Part shown: positions 57,448 through 64,000 of the stretch, in pieces
Layout: the number at the start of each line of letters is the position of its first letter
Position numbering within the stretch: the stretch's first letter is position 1
DNA from: GCA-2708415 sp964353185
GTDB taxonomy: Bacteria > Pseudomonadota > Alphaproteobacteria > Micavibrionales > Micavibrionaceae
DNA length: 64,000 bases
Assembly (NCBI GenBank): GCA_964353185.1
Contig: CAYGUV010000005.1
Coordinates: 48,734-112,733 of the forward strand
Direction: 5' to 3'
Made by a program: the position numbers and the translations under genes
Notes under the pieces: model-generated
The model's database searches: none
What the model saw: only the letters and a program-made list of their open reading frames with translations
What the model was told of the DNA's origin: nothing

Positions 57448-60214
57448 GGTCTAAAAACTCTTTTATTTTTGTGCATGCTTCGGCAATGCCAACGCGTTCA
57501 ATTTCTACATTATCGGGGAAGGCTTCGGATAGGCGTGAGGGCAGCATGGAATCCATCATGACAAAAACACCTTTATCAGCATTGCGGCGAATGAGACGAC
57601 CATAAGCTTGTTTTAATTTCAAACGTGTCAGCATGTCATCATAATCTTTACCGCCGAACCGTTCGCGGCGGTGTTTATGCATGATGTTGGGGCGCGGCCA
57701 TGGCACACGGTCAAACACAAGCATGCGCAGGGAATTCCCCGGAACGTCAACCCCATCACGAATGGCATCGGTCCCTAATAAACAGGCATGTTCTTCATTA
57801 CGGAAGATGTCAATAAGCGTGCCAGTATCCATGGCATCAACGTGCTGAGCATAAAGGGGAATGTTTTGGTGACTTAGCGGTGTTGCAATTTTTTCTTGGA
57901 TTTTTTTTAGGCGAGAGATTGCAGTAAACAAACCAATTGCGCCGCCATTGGATGCTTTGAATAATGCCTCATACGCACTGGCGACTTGGTCCATGTCATC
58001 TTTACGCACATCTGTGATGACGATTATTTTTGTTTGATCAGCGTAATTAAAGGGGGATGAAAATTTTTCTAAGATGGGGGCATTGCTTAAGTATTTTGCG
58101 CCGCTTCGTTGAAGGGCGGTTTCCCAATTTTTTTCTTCGTCATTGGTGCTGTCGCGAAGGGTAGCAGAAGTAATGGCAATGCCATGGGCCTGCGGTTTTA
58201 TGGCTGCAGCAAAGGGGATCATGGGATCAACCCAGTGGCGATAAAGGCCAATGTCCCATGTGCGTCCTTCGAAGCGTTCAATTTCCATCCAGTCAATAAA
58301 TTCCTCAGGGGATTTTCCTTCAAGCAAAGTCTCTAACATTGATATCCATGCGCCGATGCTCATGTGGGCGCGGCGCTCTAACCCCGATTGGACGGCGTCC
58401 ATGCGTTTTCGTGTATCACTTTCGAGGGTGTCTGCATGGTCCACTAATTTTTTGCGTAAGGCATCGGCCAAGGCCAGCATAGGTTTTTGCAATTCTTTCA
58501 ACGCTGTTTTTAATTTACGGATTTTGGGCGGAATAGTTTCCGTTAAGGGGAATGTATTTGTTTCTAAAGAATAAGGACCGTAGTTTGTGCCGACACGCGC
58601 CATGACTTGGGCATAGAGGTCGAGAATAAATTCTTCGCACGGCCCTTTGGGTTGGTTGTCACGCAAACGTTTTTGCCAGCCATCGGATGTAAGGCAGCGA
58701 GATTTTTCAAGGATATCTTTTAGCAGTGTATCCATTTTTTCATCCCCCGTGACCAGGTCTTCAGCGCGGGATTTGAGGCCACGAATACGGCTCTTACGGC
58801 TGGCTTCTGTGCCGCGCAGCCAGCGGCGCATATCGTATGTTTCGCGCGCGGTCAGGTGCCCTGCAAAGGCGCTGTCGGCGGCGTCGAAAAGGTGGTGTCC
58901 CTCATCAAAGACGTAGCGTAAAGGAAGGTCGTCTGAATTTTGGTTCATGGCAGTTTGGATCATGACAAGCGCATGGTTGGCGACAACCAACTGAGAATGT
59001 TTTGCTTTACGAACCGATTGTTCAACGAAGCATCGATGGTAATGATCACAGGCAGAATAAATACATTCGCCCCGTTTATCAGCAAGGCCGTTTGTAAATT
59101 GATAGCCCAAGATATTTGAAAGCCATCCTGGGAAGTCTGCACCACTTGTGACATCGCCATCCTTAGTTGCCGCAATCCACCGTGCCATAATGCCTAGGGT
59201 GATGGCCTGTTGCGGATTACGGGAGAGGGCGGCGCCTGTTGCGGCCTCCTCCATATTTAGGAGGCAGAGGTAGTTTTCGCGCCCTTTACGCACGGCCACT
59301 TTGGCATTTTTCAAATCAGGGTTGGGGTAAAGGCGGTCTAATTCCTCGTTAACTTGTTTTTGTAGGTTTTTGGTGTAGGTGGAAATCCAAACGGTGCCTT
59401 TATTCTTTTCTGCCCAGACAGATGCAGGCGCAAGATAGCCGAGAGTTTTTCCTACGCCTGTGCCTGCTTCGGCAACAACAACATTGGGTTGTGCGTTTTC
59501 TTCAATTGGGGCAAATGCCCCAGTAATAGTGGTGGCAAATTGCATTTGCTGTTCGCGTTTTTCCGCGTTCGCGCCTAATAAGGATTTTAATTGATTACGG
59601 CTTTCTTCGCCAGTAACGGGTTCGTGTGAGGGGGGCGGAAGGGGGGCTTCTTCTGACCATTCAGGTAAGTTTTTCCATGTGTTTAGATCAACCTTGCTCA
59701 TCACGGGTATTTCAGGTTTATATTTTTCACCGAGGGCGGCAAAAACAAAAGGTGTCCAATTCCATCCTTCGCCTTGTTGCCCCATGACGTGGGAAATTTT
59801 TAGGGGATCTGCCTTGGCGCGCCATGGGTCATTTTGTAAATCAGACAGCAATGCTTTGGCACATTCCATCATCATCATGGGAATGTCATCGAGGCTTTTT
59901 TCAATAGTTACACCAATGGACTGCGCCAAACCAACGGGGGTTGGAATACAAAATTTTGCAGGGTGCACAAAAGCAAAAAGTTCGAGCAAGTCAAAGGCCA
60001 ACATGTCGTTAAAATTTAAACGGCTTCGCACGTAAGGGGCGTGACAGGTAAGGACAGGTTTTTTGGTAATAAGTTGTTTGGCGGTTTCATGATTGGTGAT
60101 TTTAATCTCACCATCCGTTGTCAAGATAACCGCCTGTGTCGTATTCGCGTATAAAACGGGAATATCAGGAATGCTTATAGAAGCGGATAATTGTGGTGCG
60201 GCACGTTGTGACAT
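57440..60214 (-). CDS. dinG: DinG/XPD-like ATP-dependent DNA helicase
   Basis: This superfamily 2 helicase resolves replication-transcription conflicts. Walker A GTGVGKT is at residues 251-257, FDEGHH is the DEAH-like box, and four cysteines in the RGECIYSACDHYHRC region form the Fe-S cluster. The C-terminal helicase half ends in LKQAYGRLIRRNADKG. The N-terminal 200 residues are an unusual extension with little similarity to E. coli DinG; it may be a degenerate exonuclease-like domain as in some Alphaproteobacteria. The gene overlaps pabB by eight bases. Its start MSQRAAPQLSAS has weak support by ribosome site. Confidence 0.9.
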   Translation of the reverse strand: MSQRAAPQLSASISIPDIPVLYANTTQAVILTTDGEIKITNHETAKQLITKKPVLTCHAPYVRSRLNFNDMLAFDLLELFAFVHPAKFCIPTPVGLAQSIGVTIEKSLDDIPMMMMECAKALLSDLQNDPWRAKADPLKISHVMGQQGEGWNWTPFVFAALGEKYKPEIPVMSKVDLNTWKNLPEWSEEAPLPPPSHEPVTGEESRNQLKSLLGANAEKREQQMQFATTITGAFAPIEENAQPNVVVAEAGTGVGKTLGYLAPASVWAEKNKGTVWISTYTKNLQKQVNEELDRLYPNPDLKNAKVAVRKGRENYLCLLNMEEAATGAALSRNPQQAITLGIMARWIAATKDGDVTSGADFPGWLSNILGYQFTNGLADKRGECIYSACDHYHRCFVEQSVRKAKHSQLVVANHALVMIQTAMNQNSDDLPLRYVFDEGHHLFDAADSAFAGHLTARETYDMRRWLRGTEASRKSRIRGLKSRAEDLVTGDEKMDTLLKDILEKSRCLTSDGWQKRLRDNQPKGPCEEFILDLYAQVMARVGTNYGPYSLETNTFPLTETIPPKIRKLKTALKELQKPMLALADALRKKLVDHADTLESDTRKRMDAVQSGLERRAHMSIGAWISMLETLLEGKSPEEFIDWMEIERFEGRTWDIGLYRHWVDPMIPFAAAIKPQAHGIAITSATLRDSTNDEEKNWETALQRSGAKYLSNAPILEKFSSPFNYADQTKIIVITDVRKDDMDQVASAYEALFKASNGGAIGLFTAISRLKKIQEKIATPLSHQNIPLYAQHVDAMDTGTLIDIFRNEEHACLLGTDAIRDGVDVPGNSLRMLVFDRVPWPRPNIMHKHRRERFGGKDYDDMLTRLKLKQAYGRLIRRNADKGVFVMMDSMLPSRLSEAFPDNVEIERVGIAEACTKIKEFLDHD

Positions 60215-60287
60215 ATATAAGGTTTTAGCATATACAAACGCGTGTTTAAACGCTGTATTACACGCTATGCATAGGTTTTATGTGATT

Positions 60288-61031
60288 TTATCGCGCATAT
60301 AGAACGTGGTAAAATATATAGGCATCATCAGGATAAGTGCCTGAAGGGGCCTGTTGCAGGCAGCCTGTTGCCACGCCATATAAAGTTGGATTATTCCCAA
60401 CTTCACTGGACCCTGTATAACTACCGACAAATTTATTTGTTTCTAAGGTGCTATCCGCTTCTGAAGGGATGGTGGCAAAGTTATGGCCTGCTTGGCGATT
60501 GAGAGATTCGCATATGCTTTGTTTTAAATATGGCAGGGTGATTATTAATTCCTCGTTTAAAACCGGATTAATGTCACAATTTCCATTGCCGCTGAGGTCA
60601 TAATTATCGCCTACGCCATAAATACACGTACCGCGTGGAAAATGAAATTCGCCATAATTAGCGCCTGCTGAGAAACTTGTATCTAACCATGAGGTGCTGG
60701 GATTTACAAATTCTTGGCCGCCGCCTTCCGGTTCAAAAATATGACATTCGTTTGTGGTTGGTGCGCTTGGGAAGGTGTTTGTATATCCGGCGATAATATC
60801 ATTTTCAAAGCTAATGTCATTTTCACCGCAGCCGCGCGCCAATAATTGTGTGACGCTCGCTTCAATTGCTTTAGCGTAGCGCATAATTTGGCTGGCGATG
60901 ATTGTGTTTTGTTCAAAATCGCCTGTATCATTGGTGTTATTAGAAGATCGCGTCAAACTGACGGTGAGCAAGCCGATTAAAAGAATGGCGATGAGGATAA
61001 AAAGAAGGATATTTCCTGATTGTTTGTTCAT
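60288..61031 (-). CDS. pseudopilin-like membrane protein, paralogue 1
   Basis: The 247-residue protein has a short polar N-terminus (MNKQSGN), one hydrophobic helix at about 8-27 (ILLFILIAILLIGLLTVSLT) and a large periplasmic or surface part with several Cys residues. Motifs ENDISFE, ECHIFEPEGGG and SFSAGANYGEF are shared with the next gene. The layout resembles type II pseudopilins, but the G-F-T-L-I-E prepilin motif is absent and no pilus genes are nearby. The function is unknown. It lies three bases from its paralogue and downstream in the same operon. Confidence 0.6.
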   Translation of the reverse strand: MNKQSGNILLFILIAILLIGLLTVSLTRSSNNTNDTGDFEQNTIIASQIMRYAKAIEASVTQLLARGCGENDISFENDIIAGYTNTFPSAPTTNECHIFEPEGGGQEFVNPSTSWLDTSFSAGANYGEFHFPRGTCIYGVGDNYDLSGNGNCDINPVLNEELIITLPYLKQSICESLNRQAGHNFATIPSEADSTLETNKFVGSYTGSSEVGNNPTLYGVATGCLQQAPSGTYPDDAYIFYHVLYAR

Positions 61032-61034
61032 TTC

Positions 61035-61736
61035 TTACCTTGCAATCAAAACAGAATATAGGTGATATCCGCCATGGTTTGTTGATTCAAAACATGCCAT
61101 CGGCGCCCCGTTTTGAGCGGCAGAAGCAGACAGGTTTATATTAGACGCTGCAACATCATATGTACCAACAAAATTTCCATTATTTGAAAATCCAGCAGGC
61201 TCTAAAATTATGGTGGGGTCGGAAAATAATCGTTGATTAATTTCTGCACATATATCTTCATTTACCCAGCTTAAAACCATGATTAAATCGTCGAGTGCGT
61301 TTTCCCCGACATTTTCAATTGTTGTATGCGATGAGAAAAAATATTCGCCAAAGTGGTTTCCAGCTGAAAATGATGAATCTAAAATTTGCTCACTGGGACT
61401 TTGATAAAGGCGGCCGCCGCCACTGGGATGAAAAACATGGCATGAATTGTCAGTCGGTGAGTTGGTATTATTATATGTGCCTGATATATTTGCACCATCA
61501 AAAGAAATTTCATTTTCCGTACATTGACGAATGCGTAGATCACGCACAGCATTTTTTACCAAATTCATATAATTCATGAGGTCGCTTGCGGCTAAATCGA
61601 CCTGCTGGCTTGTTAGGTTTTGTGTGCCTGAGCGTGTCCCTTGGGAAACCGCGAAGGCAAGGGCGGCCAAAAGAGCAACCAATATGAATATAATCGTGAT
61701 GATACTGCCAGATTGGGGGTTGGTATTTGACGACAT
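61035..61736 (-). CDS. pseudopilin-like membrane protein, paralogue 2
   Basis: I start at 61736 (233 residues), because this aligns the N-terminus PQSGSI with KQSGNI of the downstream paralogue; the frame opens 17 codons earlier at 61787 without ribosome site. A hydrophobic helix at about 12-30 is followed by the domain with ENEISFDG, SCHVFHPSGGG and SFSAGNHFGEYFF and the C-terminus GGYHLYSVLIAR that parallels FYHVLYAR of the partner. The pair probably arose by tandem duplication and could form a heteromeric surface structure. Confidence 0.6.
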   Translation of the reverse strand: MSSNTNPQSGSIITIIFILVALLAALAFAVSQGTRSGTQNLTSQQVDLAASDLMNYMNLVKNAVRDLRIRQCTENEISFDGANISGTYNNTNSPTDNSCHVFHPSGGGRLYQSPSEQILDSSFSAGNHFGEYFFSSHTTIENVGENALDDLIMVLSWVNEDICAEINQRLFSDPTIILEPAGFSNNGNFVGTYDVAASNINLSASAAQNGAPMACFESTNHGGYHLYSVLIAR

Positions 61737-61831
61737 ATCTTGAGGAAACCCTTGATTTTTATGAAATTTTCGGTCTAATGCTCTCATAAATATATTTTAA
61801 CACAATGAAAAACATTAAATAGATAAAAATC

Positions 61832-63853
61832 ATGACAAAAGCAGAGAAAAACACTCCTCCTACTTCAGAAAATGCGGATTTAACCAATCCACGTGAGGCA
61901 AAGCTTCATAAGTTAAATCAGCTAAAGGAAAAGGGAATTGATTTATATCCCGCAAAGTTTGATGTCTCCCATAATCTTGCACAAATCCAAGATCAATATG
62001 GATCGTTGGAAAATGGTGAAGAAAAAGACGATATTGTAACCGTAGCCGGCCGTATCATGGCGATGCGTAATAACGGTATGTTTATCGATTTGATGGACCA
62101 TGCTGGCCGCCTGCAAATTTTCTGTCATAAAGATTCAATGAGCGAAGATCAGCTAGAGAACTTGAAGCTGTATGATATTGGCGATATTATTGGCGCGGAA
62201 GGCACAATGCGCCGTACACCACGCGGTGAATTATCAGTGCGTGTGACCAGCACGACAATGTTGACCAAGTCATTATTACCATTGCCTGAAAAGCATAGCG
62301 GATTAACAGATATTGAAATGCGTTACCGCCAAAGATATTTGGATGTCATGGTGAACGAGGAATCAAAGGCCAAACTTTTGATGCGCTCAAAAATTGTTCG
62401 TTTTATGCGTGATTACCTTAATAATAGCGGCGCGATTGAAGTGGAAACACCCATTTTGCAACCTATTATGGGCGGCGCATCGGCAAAACCATTCATCACA
62501 CATCATAATTCATTGGGATCAGATTTTTATTTGAAAGTCGCCGCCGAGCTTTATTTAAAGCGTATGCTGGTTGGTGGATTTGCCCATCATGTATACGAGA
62601 TTGGCCGTTACTTTAGAAATGAGGGGATTTCCGTCAAACATAATCCTGAATTTACGATGGCTGAAGGAAATATGCTTTATGCAGATTACAATGACATCAT
62701 GAATTTTGTTGAAGATTTAATTTCAAAAACGGTTCAAGAGGTTCATGGAAAAACAAAAATTACTTATGGTGATAAAGAATTAGATTTTGCCCCTGGGTGG
62801 AAACGTATTTCCATGTGTGATGCCGTAAAAGAAAAAACGGGTGTTGATTTTATGGCGATTGAAACGGCTGAGGCCGCGCGTGACGCTGCCAAAGGTATTG
62901 GCGTTTATTGTGATGAAAATATGTTATGGGGGCAAGTTGTTGCAGAAGTGTTTGACGAACGTGTTGAAGATACCCTTATCCAACCAACACATATTATTGA
63001 TTTACCTGCTGATATTTCCCCCCTTGCAAAGCCGCATGTGGATGATGCGCGTTTAACGCAACGTTTTGAAAGTTTTGTTAATGGATGGGAAATTGCGAAC
63101 GCGTTTTCAGAAAGCAATGACCCTGCCGTGCAGCGTGCCCAGTTTGAAGAACAAGTTGCCCAACGCGAAGCAGGGGACGACGAAGCCCAAATGTTGGATG
63201 ATGATTATTTAACAGCCTTAGAATACGGTCTACCGCCCAATGGTGGTTGGGGTATTGGTATTGACCGCTTGATTATGTTGTTAACAGACACATCGAACAT
63301 CAAAGACATCATCGCGTTCCCAACGTTAAAGCCGTTGAAACAAACAAATGATAAGAAAGCACCTGCTGCAAATAATATTCAGATAAAAACGGCTCCACAG
63401 TCTCAAAGCGGATCTGATTATAAAAATATTGATGAGACAAAAAAGCGGTTCGTTTTTGTTGTCAATGGTAAAGAAGAAAGCACAGGGCGCCTTATGAATG
63501 CCATGGGGCACAGCATGGCTGGCTTAGTTGGCGATGCAAAGTCAGATGAAGATTTTTGTTTCGTGAATTATATTGACGCAGATGGTAATGTGCATCCGTC
63601 AATTTCCCATTATCCTGTGATTGTTTTAAAGGCGAAAAACTCTAATAAAGTTAAAGAAATTCGTGATCAAGCGATAGAAAAGAATATTCGCTTTACAGAT
63701 TTTACAGATACGATGACAGTTGGTTCAACTCAAGAACAGCTTGATGCAACAAAAGAAAAATCAACTGCAGATCTAAATTATTTGGGTGTTTGTTTATTTG
63801 GTGATCGCGAAGAAATTGCATCATTTACAGGCAAGCTTTCCCTTTTTAAATAA
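61832..63853 (+). CDS. lysS: lysyl-tRNA synthetase (class II) fused to a DUF2000 domain
   Basis: Residues 1-510 are a class II LysRS: OB-fold anticodon-binding part (TVAGRIMAMRNNGM), motif 2 FRNEGISVKHNPEFTMAE at about 261-278 and motif 3 GIGIDRLIMLLTD. After LKPLKQ comes a low-complexity linker (about 510-534), then a 139-residue DUF2000 domain, RFVFVVNG..STGRLMNAMGHSMAGLVG to LNYLGVCLFGDREEIASFTGKLSLFK. DUF2000 has the peptidyl-tRNA hydrolase 2 fold, so the fusion may couple charging with tRNA-related hydrolysis or binding. The single frame is intact, so it is not a sequencing frameshift. The total length of 673 exceeds the usual 500. Confidence 0.88.
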   Translation: MTKAEKNTPPTSENADLTNPREAKLHKLNQLKEKGIDLYPAKFDVSHNLAQIQDQYGSLENGEEKDDIVTVAGRIMAMRNNGMFIDLMDHAGRLQIFCHKDSMSEDQLENLKLYDIGDIIGAEGTMRRTPRGELSVRVTSTTMLTKSLLPLPEKHSGLTDIEMRYRQRYLDVMVNEESKAKLLMRSKIVRFMRDYLNNSGAIEVETPILQPIMGGASAKPFITHHNSLGSDFYLKVAAELYLKRMLVGGFAHHVYEIGRYFRNEGISVKHNPEFTMAEGNMLYADYNDIMNFVEDLISKTVQEVHGKTKITYGDKELDFAPGWKRISMCDAVKEKTGVDFMAIETAEAARDAAKGIGVYCDENMLWGQVVAEVFDERVEDTLIQPTHIIDLPADISPLAKPHVDDARLTQRFESFVNGWEIANAFSESNDPAVQRAQFEEQVAQREAGDDEAQMLDDDYLTALEYGLPPNGGWGIGIDRLIMLLTDTSNIKDIIAFPTLKPLKQTNDKKAPAANNIQIKTAPQSQSGSDYKNIDETKKRFVFVVNGKEESTGRLMNAMGHSMAGLVGDAKSDEDFCFVNYIDADGNVHPSISHYPVIVLKAKNSNKVKEIRDQAIEKNIRFTDFTDTMTVGSTQEQLDATKEKSTADLNYLGVCLFGDREEIASFTGKLSLFK

Positions 63854-63918
63854 AAGGTGATCGAACGCAGTTAAAGTCGAGCGTATGAACTTATTTAAAC
63901 AAAGATCGTTATAATCTT

Positions 63919-64000
63919 ATGCGTGGTGTTGTAGAACTTAATCAGGCCGCAAGCGAGCAACGTAATCCGCTTGATCAATCTGTTCCGTTTCAAATTGTAT
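63919..64000 (+). CDS. start of a gene cut by the window end
   Basis: An ATG at 63919, after an in-frame stop upstream, opens a frame that runs off the window (MRGVVELNQAASEQRNPLDQ and on). It follows lysS by 65 bases in the same direction. Only 27 codons are visible, too few to name it, and no clear ribosome site is present. Confidence 0.35.
   Translation, partial: MRGVVELNQAASEQRNPLDQSVPFQIV

Noticed and set aside
1..64000. CRISPR arrays, prophage or transposase genes
   Set aside because: I found no array of regular repeats, no cas, phage structural or transposase gene. The only mobile-element trace is the tRNA-Val duplication and the short repeats listed.

Overview
The window is a chromosomal segment of a low-GC (judged by eye) alphaproteobacterium. 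The evidence is gene order typical of that class: erpA next to xth with dgt divergent, then SPOR-nagZ-scpA-scpB-tatA-tatB-tatC-zapE; infA followed by maf and a short RNase G; mdh-sucC-sucD-sucA-sucB-lpd; DUF484 near xerC; and an atpH-A-G-D-C operon. A DUF2336 protein, a class mostly seen in Alphaproteobacteria, is also present. Glycerol use, folate (pABA) synthesis, a full 2-oxoglutarate-to-malate branch and many orphan genes argue against a strongly reduced endosymbiont. An uncultured Micavibrionales- or Rhodospirillales-like lineage is possible, but I cannot prove the order from this window. The sequence is a scaffold: 100 N at 52396-52495 replace most of atpG.

Layout. 1-4450: an MgtC-like membrane protein, two orphan genes and tRNA-Val(GAC); the second orphan (Tat-type N-terminus, degenerate GGDEF) is bracketed by a 33-bp direct repeat of the tRNA 3' end. 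4450-16800: rluD, a candidate small RNA, an amino-acid dehydrogenase, glpD-glpK, tRNA-Thr, dcd-murA, dps, infA, maf, rng, tRNA-Phe. 16800-28750: a methyltransferase, a lipoprotein, xth-erpA, dgt, then the long co-directional block from the SPOR protein to tatC, zapE, DUF2336 and an L,D-transpeptidase lipoprotein. 28800-42000: TCA-cycle genes mdh, sucC, sucD, sucA, sucB and lpd, interrupted by accessory genes (two orphans next to a parS-like site, a lipoprotein gene between sucC and sucD, a deaminase-like gene between sucB and lpd). 42000-46600: a minus-strand block with xerC, DUF484, transaldolase and several orphans and mini-ORFs. 46700-55440: priA, a TraX-family protein, the ATP synthase operon (with an amphi-Trp gene and palindromic repeats inserted before atpC) and a YgjV-like protein. 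55400-64000: pabC-like, pabB, dinG-like helicase, two tandem pseudopilin-like paralogues, and a lysyl-tRNA synthetase carrying a C-terminal DUF2000 domain.

Functionally the window is core metabolism and cell maintenance: oxidative carbon flow (glpK/glpD, 2-oxoglutarate dehydrogenase, succinyl-CoA synthetase, malate dehydrogenase) feeding the F1 ATP synthase, cell-wall synthesis and recycling (murA, nagZ, L,D-transpeptidase, SPOR), chromosome handling (scpAB, xerC, priA, dinG, a parS-like site) and Tat export. The novelty is in the insertions: the tRNA-bracketed unit, two candidate structured RNAs, the LysRS-DUF2000 fusion, the pilin-like pair, and small genes placed inside otherwise conserved operons.
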